Notes: generated by a model not told the origin, from the sequence alone. A DNA stretch of 64,000 bases from Methylomonas sp. ZR1 (GCF_013141865.1 NZ_RCST01000001.1:434001-498000), one strand, 5' to 3'; positions 8,333-18,323 are shown, numbered from the stretch's first letter. Made by a program: numbers and translations.

Positions 8333-9766
8333 ATGCTGTTACGAAGAACGAAAATCCTGGCTACGCTGGGACCTGCTACGGACAAGCCCGGTGTACTTGA
8401 AGAGTTGTTCGAGGCTGGAATCGACGTTGTCAGGCTTAATTTCTCGCACGGTTCGGCACAGGATCATATCGACCGCGCCAACCGGGTTCGCGAGCTGAGT
8501 AAAAAAACCGGGCGTCGCGTCGGTATTCTGGCCGATTTGCAAGGTCCGAAAATCCGTATCGAGCGGTTTAAAGAGAACAAAGTTTGGTTGGAAGAAGGTC
8601 AAGCTTTTGCTTTGGACATTAATCTAGGCAAACTGGATGGCGACAACACCCAAGTCGGCATCAGCTACGAGCCGTTGGCGCGGGAAGTGAAGCCGGGTAC
8701 ACGGTTGTTGCTGGACGACGGGCGGGTTGTATTAGACGTGGTCAATGTTGAAAACAACACCCGCGTCAATACCACGGTAGTAGTTGGCGGCGATTTGTCC
8801 AACAACAAAGGCATCAATTTGTTGGGTGGCGGTTTGTCCGCGGCAGCTTTGACTGACAAAGACAAAGAAGACATCAAAACCATCGCGGTGATTCAAGCTG
8901 ATTACGTGGCGATTTCCTTCCCGCGTACGGCAGCCGATATGAACGAAGCCCGTGAGCTGTTGCAAGCAGCCGGTTCTTACGCCGGCTTGGTGGCCAAGGT
9001 AGAGCGCGCGGAAGCGATGGAAGTTATCGACGAAATCATCCTGGCCTCGGACGCGATCATGGTCGCGCGTGGCGACTTGGGTGTGGAAATCGGCGACGCC
9101 AATTTGCCGGCTGCGCAAAAACTGCTGATCAGCCGTTCGCGCGAGTTGAACCGGGCGGTGATCACGGCTACGCAAATGATGGAGTCGATGATCGAGAATC
9201 CAATCCCGACCCGTGCGGAAGTATTCGATGTGGCCAACGCCATTGTCGATGGTACCGATGCGATCATGTTGTCCGCGGAAACCGCCTCAGGCAAGCATCC
9301 GGTGAAAACCGTGCAAGCCATGGTTCGCATTTGTTTGGAAACTGAAAAGCAACCTAGCGTGACCAAGTCCATGCACAGGATGACCGACAAGTTCGAACGG
9401 ATGGACGAAGCGATTGCGATGTCTGCGATGTATATGGCCAACCATACCAAAATTGCCGGTATAGCGTCTTTGACCGAGTCGGGTTCTACTCCGCTTTGGA
9501 TGTCGCGGATCAGCTCGGATATTCCTATCTTTGCCTTCAGCAGTCAGGAGCGCACTTTGGGGCGTGTGACTCTTTACAAAGGTGTGTTTCCGATTCCGTT
9601 TGCTAAGGAGAAAATGGAGTCGGCCAGCGTGACCGACAGCCTGATCAAGGCTTTGAAAGTCCGTGGTGTCGTAAAAGCGGGCGATGCACTGATCCGCACC
9701 AAAGGCGACTTGACCGGCGCCAGCGGCGGCACTAACTCCCTGAAAGTTATCACCGTCACCGACTAA
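8333..9766 (+). CDS. pyk: Pyruvate kinase
   Basis: It transfers phosphate from phosphoenolpyruvate to ADP, the last step of glycolysis. The N-terminal RRTKILATLGPA, the RLNFSHG substrate loop, the signature ITATQMMESMI and the DGTDAIMLSAETASGKHP segment are all present, and the length of 477 residues is usual. AAAGGG lies upstream of the ATG. It is transcribed directly behind gap. A hairpin overlaps its stop codon. Confidence 0.97.
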   Translation: MLLRRTKILATLGPATDKPGVLEELFEAGIDVVRLNFSHGSAQDHIDRANRVRELSKKTGRRVGILADLQGPKIRIERFKENKVWLEEGQAFALDINLGKLDGDNTQVGISYEPLAREVKPGTRLLLDDGRVVLDVVNVENNTRVNTTVVVGGDLSNNKGINLLGGGLSAAALTDKDKEDIKTIAVIQADYVAISFPRTAADMNEARELLQAAGSYAGLVAKVERAEAMEVIDEIILASDAIMVARGDLGVEIGDANLPAAQKLLISRSRELNRAVITATQMMESMIENPIPTRAEVFDVANAIVDGTDAIMLSAETASGKHPVKTVQAMVRICLETEKQPSVTKSMHRMTDKFERMDEAIAMSAMYMANHTKIAGIASLTESGSTPLWMSRISSDIPIFAFSSQERTLGRVTLYKGVFPIPFAKEKMESASVTDSLIKALKVRGVVKAGDALIRTKGDLTGASGGTNSLKVITVTD

Positions 9767-9819
9767 TTTTTTAGTCGGCTTGCCTTGTTTCGCGGCGTTC
9801 GGTTTATCCGCACGCCGCG
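9759..9819. terminator. Two hairpins between the convergent pyk and uvrD genes
   Basis: The first is CCGACTAA, a TTTT loop, then TTAGTCGG (9759-9778), and includes the pyk stop codon. The second is CGCGGCGT and ACGCCGCG with a 13-base loop (9791-9819). Neither is followed by a clear run of T, so termination in either direction is likely from position but not proven by the sequence. Confidence 0.45.
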
Positions 9820-9832
9820 TCTTCAACCTATT

Positions 9833-11998
9833 CTAAGCAGCATCCAGTTTGGCATAAGCCAGCATCAGCCATTTGATGCCCGCGTTGCGGAAGTTGATTT
9901 GCACCCGTTCCTGTTCGCCTTCGCCTTCCATTTGCAGGACCACGCCTTCGCCGAATTTCTCGTGCCTGACAGGCTGGCCCAGTTTGTAAGTACCCTTGCT
10001 GCCCAGGCTTTTGGTTTGTGGTGCACTATTGCTGGCCGGTCTGCTGACGTTGGCGCGTAACCTGATTTCCTGAATCGATTCCGGCGGCAGTTCGCGCAAA
10101 AACCGCGAGGCGCGCGGATAACTATCCTTGCCGTAAAGCCGCCGCGACTCGGCGTGCGTCAGATATAGCTGCTGCATTGCCCGAGTTATGCCGACATAGC
10201 ACAACCGGCGCTCTTCCTGTAATCGCCCGGGATCGTCCAGCGCTTGTTGCGAAGGGAATAGGCCTTCTTCCAGGCCCACCAGAAACACCAGTTTAAATTC
10301 CAAACCCTTGGCGGAATGCAGTGTCATCAACTGTACGCAATCTTCGTCGACTTCGCCTTGCATTTCGCCGGCTTCCAATGCGGCGTGCGCTAAAAACATG
10401 TCCAATTCGCCCATGTTTTCGGCGTTTTCGCTGTCGTAATCGAATAAGCGGGCGGCGTTGACCAACTCCTCCAGGTTTTCCACCCGGGCTTCGCCTTTAT
10501 CTTGCTTTTCTTTTTTATACAGCTCGATCAAGCCGCTGGTCTCGACGACTTGTTTGACCGTTTCATGCAGGCTCAGATCTTTAGTCGTGTCGCCGAGCGC
10601 GATAATCAGGTTTAAAAAACCGCGCAAGGCATTGGCGGCGCGCGCCGGTAATTGATTGTGTTCCAGCATTGCCAAGGCTGCTTGCCACAGCGACAACTGT
10701 TGTTGGCGGGCCAGGATGCGCATGTCGTCCAGGGTTTTGGCGCCGATGCCGCGCGTCGGCGTATTCACCACCCGTTCGAACGAAGGATCGTCGTGCGGAT
10801 TGCTGGACAGACGCAGATAGGCGAGGGCGTTCTTGATTTCCATCCGTTCGAAAAAGCGCAGGCCACCGTAAACCCGATATGGCGTGGCGGTGGTCATCAA
10901 GCGTTCTTCAAATTGCCGGGATTGGGCATTGGAGCGATACAGAATTGCGGTGTCGCTGCGCAAGCCGCCGTCTTTCACCCATTGCCGAATTTTCTCGACG
11001 ACGAAATAGGCTTCATCTTGCTCGTTGAACGCTGAGTACAGAGAAATGGCATGGCCTTCGCCGGCATCAGTCCACAATTCCTTACCCATCCGATTGTCGT
11101 TATTGGCGATCAAGGTGTTGGCGGCTTTCAGAATATGGCCGCTGGAGCGGTAGTTTTGTTCCAGACGGACGATGCCGTGCTCCGGATAGTGCTTTTGGAA
11201 ATTAAAAATATTCTCGATTTTAGCGCCGCGCCAGCCGTAGATCGATTGATCGTCGTCGCCGACCACGAACAGATTGTTGTTGCCATCGGTAAGCAGGCGC
11301 AGCCAAGCGTATTGGATGGTGTTGGTGTCCTGGAATTCGTCGACATGGACTTGTTGGAAGCGCTGCCGGTAAAAGGCCAGTAAGTCGTCGTTATCGCGCA
11401 GCAATTCATGAGCTCTCAGTAACAATTCAGCAAAATCCACTAAGCCGGAGCGTTGGCACACTTCTTCATATGCCAGGTAAACTTCCTTCATCTGCCGGTT
11501 ATAAAAATCGCCGCTGTCCTGCACGTGCTTGGCGCGGATGCCTTCGTCTTTTTGCGCGTTGATAAACCATTGCGCCTGCTTGGGCGGCCACTTGCTGTCA
11601 TCCAGATTCAGGTTTTTCATCAGCCGTTTGATGATACGCATTTGATCGTCGCTATCCATCACCTGAAAGGTTTCGGGTAGATTGGCTTGCTTGGCGTGCT
11701 GCCGCAATAAGCGGTGGGCCAGGCCGTGGAAAGTGCCTATCCACATGGCACGGGCCGGAGTTTCGAGTAAATCTTCGATGCGATGGCGCATCTCGTTGGC
11801 GGCTTTGTTAGTAAAGGTCACCGCCAGGATGTTGTAGGGCGAAATGTGGTTGACTTGAATATGCCAGGCAATGCGATGGACCAGTACCCGGGTTTTGCCG
11901 CTACCGGCGCCGGCCAGTACCAGCATGGCTTGCATGGGCGCGGAAACGGCCAGACGTTGGTCGTCGTTTAAAGAGGTGATGATAGAAGAGACGTCCAT
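9833..11998 (-). CDS. uvrD: DNA helicase II
   Basis: This superfamily 1 3'-5' helicase acts in nucleotide excision repair and methyl-directed mismatch repair. Walker A is LAGAGSGKTRVLVHR, Walker B is HVDEFQDTN, motif III is VVGDDDQSIYGWRGA and motif VI is CYVGITRAMQQLYLTHA. The last 50 residues (LGQPVRHEKFGEGVV onward) form the UvrD/PcrA-type C-terminal domain that binds RNA polymerase, which separates it from Rep. At 721 residues it has the usual length. It is a single gene converging on pyk. Confidence 0.95.
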   Translation of the reverse strand: MDVSSIITSLNDDQRLAVSAPMQAMLVLAGAGSGKTRVLVHRIAWHIQVNHISPYNILAVTFTNKAANEMRHRIEDLLETPARAMWIGTFHGLAHRLLRQHAKQANLPETFQVMDSDDQMRIIKRLMKNLNLDDSKWPPKQAQWFINAQKDEGIRAKHVQDSGDFYNRQMKEVYLAYEEVCQRSGLVDFAELLLRAHELLRDNDDLLAFYRQRFQQVHVDEFQDTNTIQYAWLRLLTDGNNNLFVVGDDDQSIYGWRGAKIENIFNFQKHYPEHGIVRLEQNYRSSGHILKAANTLIANNDNRMGKELWTDAGEGHAISLYSAFNEQDEAYFVVEKIRQWVKDGGLRSDTAILYRSNAQSRQFEERLMTTATPYRVYGGLRFFERMEIKNALAYLRLSSNPHDDPSFERVVNTPTRGIGAKTLDDMRILARQQQLSLWQAALAMLEHNQLPARAANALRGFLNLIIALGDTTKDLSLHETVKQVVETSGLIELYKKEKQDKGEARVENLEELVNAARLFDYDSENAENMGELDMFLAHAALEAGEMQGEVDEDCVQLMTLHSAKGLEFKLVFLVGLEEGLFPSQQALDDPGRLQEERRLCYVGITRAMQQLYLTHAESRRLYGKDSYPRASRFLRELPPESIQEIRLRANVSRPASNSAPQTKSLGSKGTYKLGQPVRHEKFGEGVVLQMEGEGEQERVQINFRNAGIKWLMLAYAKLDAA

Positions 11999-12099
11999 TT
12001 TTTATAACTTGCAGATTTTGAAGAGCTGTGTATATTTGCTTGCCTTTAAGGGAAGGCCGTGCGTCGGGACTAATAACTACAACACAGAGAGGATTGGAA

Positions 12100-12336
12100 A
12101 TGAGCTTCGATTATAAACGTTTGATCAAATTTGAGCACAACATCGGCGAGAAAGATAAGAAAGTTCGCATGGTTTCTGGCGTGGTGTTGCTCAGCGTATC
12201 GCTGTTTACCGCCAGCATCCTGATGTTGTTGGTTGGCTTGGTCTTGGTTGCGACCAGTTATTCCGGCTGGTGCCCGGTATATTCCGGTATGGACAAAAAT
12301 ACCTTGGGTGCTGATGCAGGGTCTACCGGTCAATAA
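12100..12336 (+). CDS. DUF2892-type small inner-membrane protein
   Basis: The 78-residue product has two adjacent hydrophobic helices (VSGVVLLSVSLFTASILMLL and VGLVLVATSYSG) followed by the WCPVYSG motif. This is the pattern of the DUF2892 (YgaP membrane domain-like) family, in which N-terminal basic residues and a cysteine near the end are common. Function is unknown. It has a strong AGAGAGGA ribosome binding site. Confidence 0.75.
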   Translation: MSFDYKRLIKFEHNIGEKDKKVRMVSGVVLLSVSLFTASILMLLVGLVLVATSYSGWCPVYSGMDKNTLGADAGSTGQ

Positions 12337-12351
12337 CTGCTAGTGGCCAGC

Positions 12352-12382
12352 TCCGAATCTGCGCCTTTGGCGCGGATTCGGA
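12352..12382. terminator. Long stem-loop between convergent genes
   Basis: A 14-base stem (TCCGAATCTGCGCC against GGCGCGGATTCGGA, with one G-T pair) closes a three-base TTT loop between the stops of the DUF2892 gene and fxsA. No T-run follows on the plus strand, so it is a terminator by position and stem strength only. Confidence 0.5.
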
Positions 12383-12397
12383 TTCAAAAAAACCTTA

Positions 12398-12838
12398 TTA
12401 ATCTTGTTTGTTGTACTCGCCTTCGATAATGGTTTGCGAGTCTCGTGCCTGTTTAAACACAGAGCCCATCTGAGTTTGCAGCAAATGATGCTCGATAATG
12501 TACTGAGCAATCTTTCTGCGTAAGGTTGGAATCGTACAAGCGAAACCCAACAGGTCGGTGAAAAATCCCGGCGTCAATAACAACGCTCCGCCTACCAGCA
12601 ATATCGGGCCCTCGATCATTTCATAAGCCGGAATTTCCCCTTGTGCCAACCCGGACTGGAAGCGCTGCCAGGTGGTGAAACCTTGCCGACGTAGTAGCCA
12701 AGCGCCCAAAACCGCAGTAAAAACCACCAGCAAAATAGTGGGAAAGGCGCCGATCAAGCCGCCGACTTGCAATAGCACGTATATTTCCACAAACGGCACG
12801 ATCAAAAAAGCGATAAACAGAATTTGCATGGTTTTCAT
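12398..12838 (-). CDS. fxsA: FxsA family membrane protein
   Basis: FxsA is an inner-membrane protein whose overproduction in E. coli relieves exclusion of phage T7 by the F plasmid; its normal job is unknown. The 146-residue product has the family's hydrophobic helices, PFVEIYVLLQVGGLIGAF, the GAWLLRRQGF loop, and the LLTPGFFTDLLGF segment. The polar C-terminal tail is variable in the family. A start at the ATG at 12829 (three codons in) is equally possible. Confidence 0.85.
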   Translation of the reverse strand: MKTMQILFIAFLIVPFVEIYVLLQVGGLIGAFPTILLVVFTAVLGAWLLRRQGFTTWQRFQSGLAQGEIPAYEMIEGPILLVGGALLLTPGFFTDLLGFACTIPTLRRKIAQYIIEHHLLQTQMGSVFKQARDSQTIIEGEYNKQD

Positions 12839-12910
12839 GGTGAGTCCGGTTGCGGTAAAAAGCCGCTAATACTAAGAGCATCTTGGTGCAAATTCCAGGA
12901 TAATATCGCG

Positions 12911-13228
12911 ATGTATCAATTGATTCTTTGTACCTGCCCGGACCTAGAGGTTGCTGACAAACTGGCCGGCACTCTGATAACCCAAAAATTAGCGGCCTGC
13001 GTGAACATCTTGCCAGGTGTGCGCTCGGTTTATGAATGGCAAGGTGAAATTGAAACCGCTCAGGAACATTTGCTGCTCATCAAAAGTCCTCAAGACCGCT
13101 ATGCGGCCATTGAAGCGACGCTGAAAAGCCTACACCCTTACCAACTCCCGGAAATTATTGCGGTCGCGATAGAAAGCGGCTCGCTGGATTATTTGAAATG
13201 GATAGACTCATGCCTTGGCATCGACTGA
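12911..13228 (+). CDS. cutA: CutA divalent-cation tolerance protein
   Basis: CutA is a small trimeric cytoplasmic protein linked to copper tolerance. The 105-residue product shows the conserved LAACVNILPGVRSVYEWQG core and the YQLPEIIAVAIESGSLDYLKW C-terminal part. AGGA precedes the ATG at a good distance. It overlaps dsbD by 31 bases, the same cutA-dsbD linkage known from enterobacteria, and thus probably forms an operon with dsbD and the thioredoxin-like gene behind it. Confidence 0.93.
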   Translation: MYQLILCTCPDLEVADKLAGTLITQKLAACVNILPGVRSVYEWQGEIETAQEHLLLIKSPQDRYAAIEATLKSLHPYQLPEIIAVAIESGSLDYLKWIDSCLGID

Positions 13229-15429
13229 TTTTATTATGTTTATTCGCTGTTTTTTGGCGCACTGCGGCGGCGCTGGACAGCCAGGATTTTTTGCCCCCGG
13301 AGCAGGCATTCAAGTTAACTGCCACGGCCGAAACTGCCGATAAAGTTGAATTGCATTGGCAGATAGTCGAAGGCTACCACCTGTATCGCGATAAGACCAA
13401 GTTCCAGTCACAAACCGAATCGATTCAGCTGGGCCAGGCGAGCATGCCGGAAGGCGTTACCGAGCATGACCCAAGTCTGGGCGAGGTGGTGGTGTATCGC
13501 AACACGCTGGATGTAGTGGTGCCGCTGATTAGTCAAGGTCGTGAAACCCAATTAAAGCTGCTGGTTAAATACCAAGGTTGTGCGGATGCCGGGGTTTGTT
13601 ATCCGCCGCAAAAAGTACTGTTGGATGTGGCGCTCCCTGCAGCTTCGGCCGCCGCAAACAATGGGGCGCTCAACCAGTTCGTCAAAGGTCTAAAGGGTTT
13701 GTCGCCCGGCTTGTTTTCTGAGGAGTTATTGCCGGCGGAACAAGCCTTTCAGTTTTTCGCGACTTTGAAAGATCCGCATACTGTGCAAGCAACCTGGCAA
13801 ATTGCCGAGGGTTATTACCTCTATAAGGATAAGTTGTCGGTCAAAGCGGAGGGCTCTACCCAGACGCGGTTGTCGCCGTTGCAACTTCCGGAAGGCGCTG
13901 CTTACCACGACGCTGAGTTCGGTCAGGTGCAAATCTACCGAAACCAGATCAGCGTCGATATACCGCTGTTGCGAGATAGCAAGGCCGGCGAAACCATTGA
14001 GTTGCTGGCAAAGTTTCAAGGTTGCGCCGACCGCGGTGTGTGCTATCCGCCCATGCAATCCAAGGTGAGCCTTGACTTGCCGCCTACTGATGCATTGCCG
14101 CAAGCCAAACCGGCCGCGGTTGCCGAGTTGTCGGAGCAGGATAAAATTGTCAATGCCTTGCGGCATGATAGCTTGGCACTGACTTTACTCAGTTTTTTCG
14201 GGTTTGGCTTGTTGCTGGCCTTTACCCCATGTGTGTTTCCGATGATTCCAATTCTGTCCGGCATCATCGTCGGCCATGGTGACCAAATCGGTACGCGCAA
14301 GGCCTTCTTGCTGTCCTTGAGTTATGTACTGGCTTCGGCGTTGATGTATACACTGTTCGGTATCTTGGCGGCTTTGTTCGGCAGCAATCTGCAAGCGACC
14401 TTTCAAGAGCCTTGGGTAATCGCCGTGTTTTCAGGATTATTCGTACTGTTATCGCTGTCTATGTTTGGTTTTTACCATTTGGAGCTGCCGAAATCGCTGC
14501 AGTCTGCCTTGCATCACTCCAGCGATAAGCATCGCGATGGTTCATATCTCGGCGCGGGTATCATGGGGGCGCTGTCGTCGCTGATCGTCGGGCCCTGCGT
14601 GGCAGCCCCGCTGGCAGCGGCATTGATTTACATCGGTCAAACCGGTGATGTGGTGTTGGGCGGTTTGGCGTTGTTCATGATGGGCCTTGGTATGGGTGCA
14701 CCGTTATTACTGTTGGGCGCATCAGCTGGAAAACTGCTGCCCAAGGCCGGTGATTGGCTGAATGCCACCAAAGCCGTATTCGGCGTCGCGATGCTGGCCG
14801 TGGCGGTGTGGATGTTATCGCGGATTCTGCCGGCTGCGGTGACGATGTTTTTGTGGGCTTTATTGTTGGTTATTCCGGCCATATTTCTCGGGGCAATCGA
14901 TTCTTTGCCGGAAACGGCTTCCGGTTGGCGTAAACTGCGGAAAGGTTTGGGCATTATCATGCTCGTATTTGGCGTTTTGCAGTTGATCGGCTTGAGCGCC
15001 GGAAACGATAATCCCCTACGGCCCCTGCAAGGCATGGGTTTCAATGCGCAAGCGCAGGAACCGGTTCAGGGGCTTAGTTTTCAGCGGGTGGCATCGGTGG
15101 CGGAATTGGACCAGCGCATCCAGCAAGCAACGGCCAGCGGCAAGCTGGTGATGCTGGATTTCTATGCCGATTGGTGTATTTCCTGTAAAGAGATGGAGGC
15201 TTACACCTTCACCGATCCGCAGGTTAAGCGACAATTGGCTGATTTTGTGCTGCTCCAGGCCGACGTGACCGATAACAATGAGGCAGATAAAGCCTTGTTA
15301 AAACGCTTCGAGCTAGTTGGGCCGCCGGGCATCATATTTTTTGGTGCCGATGGCCGTGAACAGGCTGCGCAGCGCGTGATCGGCTACCAGGATGCCGCTA
15401 CTTTTTTAAGAACCTTGCAACAACTATGA
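13198..15429 (+). CDS. dsbD: DsbD thiol-disulfide interchange protein with a duplicated N-terminal domain
   Basis: DsbD carries electrons from cytoplasmic thioredoxin across the inner membrane to periplasmic DsbC- and DsbG-like proteins. After a signal peptide it has two tandem alpha domains instead of one: residues about 29-150 and 175-300. They begin with similar LPPEQAF/LPAEQAF segments, and each ends in GCADxGVCYPP with the CX5C active-site spacing (Cys128/Cys134 and Cys276/Cys282). The eight-helix beta domain follows, with its redox cysteines in FTPCVFPMIP (Cys345) and VGPCVAAPL (Cys467). Last comes the thioredoxin-like gamma domain with WCISC (Cys660/Cys663). At 743 residues it is much longer than the usual 570 or so. 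The ATG at 13210 is an alternative start. Confidence 0.93.
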   Translation: MDRLMPWHRLILLCLFAVFWRTAAALDSQDFLPPEQAFKLTATAETADKVELHWQIVEGYHLYRDKTKFQSQTESIQLGQASMPEGVTEHDPSLGEVVVYRNTLDVVVPLISQGRETQLKLLVKYQGCADAGVCYPPQKVLLDVALPAASAAANNGALNQFVKGLKGLSPGLFSEELLPAEQAFQFFATLKDPHTVQATWQIAEGYYLYKDKLSVKAEGSTQTRLSPLQLPEGAAYHDAEFGQVQIYRNQISVDIPLLRDSKAGETIELLAKFQGCADRGVCYPPMQSKVSLDLPPTDALPQAKPAAVAELSEQDKIVNALRHDSLALTLLSFFGFGLLLAFTPCVFPMIPILSGIIVGHGDQIGTRKAFLLSLSYVLASALMYTLFGILAALFGSNLQATFQEPWVIAVFSGLFVLLSLSMFGFYHLELPKSLQSALHHSSDKHRDGSYLGAGIMGALSSLIVGPCVAAPLAAALIYIGQTGDVVLGGLALFMMGLGMGAPLLLLGASAGKLLPKAGDWLNATKAVFGVAMLAVAVWMLSRILPAAVTMFLWALLLVIPAIFLGAIDSLPETASGWRKLRKGLGIIMLVFGVLQLIGLSAGNDNPLRPLQGMGFNAQAQEPVQGLSFQRVASVAELDQRIQQATASGKLVMLDFYADWCISCKEMEAYTFTDPQVKRQLADFVLLQADVTDNNEADKALLKRFELVGPPGIIFFGADGREQAAQRVIGYQDAATFLRTLQQL

Positions 15430-15953
15430 ATAAAAAAATCATACTGATAGTCACCGCTATTGCCTTTGTTGCACTGGCGGCCGGTCTGTTTGTCAGACAA
15501 TATTTCGCAGCCCCTGAAGCCGGTAAACCGACTCCGCAAATCAATTTTAGCTTGCCTGACCTGGCGGATACGCCGCAATCGGTCGCGCAATGGCAAGGCA
15601 AAATATTGATTATCAACTTCTGGGCAACCTGGTGTCCGCCCTGTTTGAAGGAAATTCCCGAGTTCATCAAGCTGCAGGACGAGTATAAAGACAAAGGCGT
15701 GCAGTTTGTCGGTATTGCCATCGAAGACAAGCAACCGGTAGAAGACTACCTTAAGCGTATCAAGATCAATTATCCGGTGTTGATTGGCGGCGAAGGTGCA
15801 ACAATGTTGGCTCAACAGCTGGGCAATGTCATCAACACCGTGCCATTCACGGTGATCATTAATCAACAAGGGCAAATTGTGCATCATCAATTAGGCGAAT
15901 TGACCCGAGAAAAAGTGCTGGAAGTGATTGCACCGTTGTTGACGGCAAAATGA
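15426..15953 (+). CDS. TlpA/ResA-like membrane-anchored thioredoxin
   Basis: The 175-residue product has one N-terminal membrane anchor (IILIVTAIAFVALAAGLFV) and a periplasmic thioredoxin fold with the active site WCPPC at residues 69-73. The cis-proline loop reads VINTVPFTVII. Such proteins reduce apocytochromes or metal-site cysteines in the periplasm. It overlaps dsbD by four bases (ATGA), so it is translationally coupled and probably takes its electrons from DsbD. The exact substrate cannot be told. Confidence 0.88.
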   Translation: MNKKIILIVTAIAFVALAAGLFVRQYFAAPEAGKPTPQINFSLPDLADTPQSVAQWQGKILIINFWATWCPPCLKEIPEFIKLQDEYKDKGVQFVGIAIEDKQPVEDYLKRIKINYPVLIGGEGATMLAQQLGNVINTVPFTVIINQQGQIVHHQLGELTREKVLEVIAPLLTAK

Positions 15954-16067
15954 CTGAAAAATCGCTAAAACGCAGGCTAATGAAGTGAAAAGCGGTTTAT
16001 CTGGACAAAAACCTACAAATTAGGCAGAATTCATTCTTATTTGGCTAATTTTTGTTCGACACCGGCA

Positions 16068-16529
16068 ATGGCAAACCTCACGGTTCTCAATGGACCCAAT
16101 TTAAATCTGTTAGGCGTCCGGGAACCTGGGCTTTACGGTAGCAAAACATTGCAAAGCATTCAGCAGGGGATGGAGCGGTTGGCCCAAACATTGGGGCATC
16201 AATTAAATTTCCTGCAAAGCAACGCCGAGCATGAAATTGTTGAACAAATTCATCAGGCTTATCGGCAGGGCGTCGATTTTATCATTATCAATCCCGCCGC
16301 ATTTACCCATACCAGCGTGGCTATTCGCGATGCCTTGCTGGCAACCAAGATTGCATTCATAGAAGTACATTTATCGAACGTGCATGCCCGTGAGCCTTTC
16401 AGGAAGCATTCGTATTTTTCGGATATCGCCGTCGGCGTTATCTGCGGATTGGGGGCGAACGGTTACGAATTGGCTTTGCAAGCCGCTCATCAGATATTAC
16501 TAGAGAGAACTCAGAACAATGGATATTAG
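16068..16529 (+). CDS. aroQ: Type II 3-dehydroquinate dehydratase
   Basis: It dehydrates 3-dehydroquinate to 3-dehydroshikimate in the shikimate pathway. The 153-residue protein has [18 protein letters not shown], with the catalytic tyrosine, the QSNAEHEIV segment, [16 protein letters not shown], and [17 protein letters not shown] with the catalytic histidine. The ATG at 16068 fits the family; a TTG at 16041 is in frame but adds non-conserved residues. It overlaps accB by 11 bases, giving the aroQ-accB-accC order common in gammaproteobacteria. Confidence 0.95.
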   Translation: MANLTVLNGPNLNLLGVREPGLYGSKTLQSIQQGMERLAQTLGHQLNFLQSNAEHEIVEQIHQAYRQGVDFIIINPAAFTHTSVAIRDALLATKIAFIEVHLSNVHAREPFRKHSYFSDIAVGVICGLGANGYELALQAAHQILLERTQNNGY

Positions 16530-16959
16530 AAAAATAAAAAAACTGATTGATCTTATCGAGGAATCCGATATTGCTGAAATAGAGATTCGCGAAGGCGAAG
16601 AATCAGTGAAAATCAGCCGTTATTCGGCGGCTGCGCCGGTACAATATGCTGCGCCGGTGGCTTCGGCACCGGTAGCGGTTGCTGCAGCCTCCGCCGCGGT
16701 CGCGCCAGTGGAAGAGAAAGTCAGTGGTCATGTTGTGAAGTCGCCGATGGTTGGGACTTTTTATCGCTCTGCATCGCCTGGTTCAGCGGCATTTGTCGAG
16801 GTAGGTCAGTCGGTTAGCAATGGTCAAACCTTGTGCATCATCGAAGCGATGAAGATTTTGAATCAGATCGAAGCGGATAAAAGCGGCAAAATCAAACAGA
16901 TTCTGGTTGAAAACGGCCATCCGGTCGAATATGGCCAACCTTTGTTCATCATTGAATAA
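16519..16959 (+). CDS. accB: Biotin carboxyl carrier protein of acetyl-CoA carboxylase
   Basis: AccB carries the biotin that is carboxylated by AccC and then used to make malonyl-CoA. The 146-residue protein has the usual N-terminal region, an Ala/Pro/Val-rich linker (about residues 37-70), and the biotinyl domain with Lys112 in the motif EAMKIL. It starts inside the end of aroQ and is followed 20 bases on by accC, so the three genes form an operon. Confidence 0.97.
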   Translation: MDIRKIKKLIDLIEESDIAEIEIREGEESVKISRYSAAAPVQYAAPVASAPVAVAAASAAVAPVEEKVSGHVVKSPMVGTFYRSASPGSAAFVEVGQSVSNGQTLCIIEAMKILNQIEADKSGKIKQILVENGHPVEYGQPLFIIE

Positions 16960-16979
16960 CGGACAAAGGGGCTGGACTA

Positions 16980-18323
16980 ATGTTTGAGAAAATTGTTATC
17001 GCCAATCGCGGCGAGATTGCTTTGCGCATTTTGCGGGCCTGTCGCGAATTGGGTATTAAAACCGTGGCAGTGTATTCCGAAGCAGATCGTGACTTAAAAC
17101 ACGTCAGACTGGCCGATGAAGCAGTCTGTATCGGTCCTGCTGCGTCGGCCGCCAGCTATTTGAATATCCCGGCGATTATCAGCGCCGCAGAAGTCACCGA
17201 TGCCGAAGCCATCCATCCCGGTTACGGTTTCTTATCCGAAAATGCCGATTTTTCTGAGAAAGTGAGTCAAAGCGGCTTTGTATTTATCGGTCCAAGGCCT
17301 GATACCATTCGGATGATGGGTGACAAAATCGCCGCAAAAAAAGCCATGCAGGCTGCGGGTATCCCTTGTGTGCCGGGTAACGGCGATCCTTTGGGGGATG
17401 ACGAGGAAACCAATCTGAAAATGGCGCGGGAAATTGGTTATCCTGTGATCATTAAGGCTGCTGGCGGCGGCGGCGGTCGTGGCATGCGCACTGTGCACAC
17501 CGAGAGCGCGTTGCTAAATGCCATTGCAATGACCAAGGCCGAGGCCGGCACCGCGTTTGGCAATAGCACCGTCTATATGGAAAAGTTTCTGGAAGATCCG
17601 CGGCATATCGAGTTTCAGGTGTTGGCAGACTCGCACGGCAATGCGATACATCTGGGCGAGCGGGATTGTTCCATGCAGCGCCGTCATCAAAAAGTGGTGG
17701 AAGAAGCGCCTGCGCCGGGTATTACCGAAGAGCAACGCAAACAGATGGGCGAGCGTTGCGCGCTGGCTTGCCGGGAAATTGGTTATCTAGGTGCCGGTAC
17801 TTTCGAGTTTCTCTATGAAAAAGGCCAGTTTTACTTCATAGAAATGAATACGCGGGTGCAGGTCGAGCATCCGGTCACCGAGATGATTACCGGTTTCGAT
17901 ATTGTGAAGGAACAGCTACGCATCGCTGCGGGCGAGCCGTTATCGATCACGCAAGAACAGGTGAAGTTTACCGGTCATGCGATCGAATGCCGTTTGAATG
18001 CCGAAGATCCGAAAACTTTTATGCCCAGCCCCGGCGTGATCGATCAATTCCATATGCCGGGTGGCCCGGGTATCCGTTGCGAGACGCATATCTATAATGG
18101 CTATAAAGTGCCGCCGTATTACGATTCCATGATCGGCAAGCTGATTGCACACGGCGACGATAGAGCCAGTGCGATTGCCCGGATGAAGACCGCACTGAGT
18201 GAAATGGTGATAGACGGCATCAAAACCAATATCCCCTTGCAACAGAGCATTATGGCTGACGCGGCGTTCGCTCTGGGTGGGCAAAATATCCATTACCTCG
18301 AAAAGAAATTGGGTATCCATTAA
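16980..18323 (+). CDS. accC: Biotin carboxylase subunit of acetyl-CoA carboxylase
   Basis: AccC carboxylates the biotin on AccB using ATP and bicarbonate. The 447 residues include the N-terminal [20 protein letters not shown], the ATP-grasp glycine loop [11 protein letters not shown], the [20 protein letters not shown] segment and the catalytic [14 protein letters not shown] motif. Length is as expected. It is the last gene of the aroQ-accB-accC unit. Confidence 0.97.
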   Translation: MFEKIVIANRGEIALRILRACRELGIKTVAVYSEADRDLKHVRLADEAVCIGPAASAASYLNIPAIISAAEVTDAEAIHPGYGFLSENADFSEKVSQSGFVFIGPRPDTIRMMGDKIAAKKAMQAAGIPCVPGNGDPLGDDEETNLKMAREIGYPVIIKAAGGGGGRGMRTVHTESALLNAIAMTKAEAGTAFGNSTVYMEKFLEDPRHIEFQVLADSHGNAIHLGERDCSMQRRHQKVVEEAPAPGITEEQRKQMGERCALACREIGYLGAGTFEFLYEKGQFYFIEMNTRVQVEHPVTEMITGFDIVKEQLRIAAGEPLSITQEQVKFTGHAIECRLNAEDPKTFMPSPGVIDQFHMPGGPGIRCETHIYNGYKVPPYYDSMIGKLIAHGDDRASAIARMKTALSEMVIDGIKTNIPLQQSIMADAAFALGGQNIHYLEKKLGIH

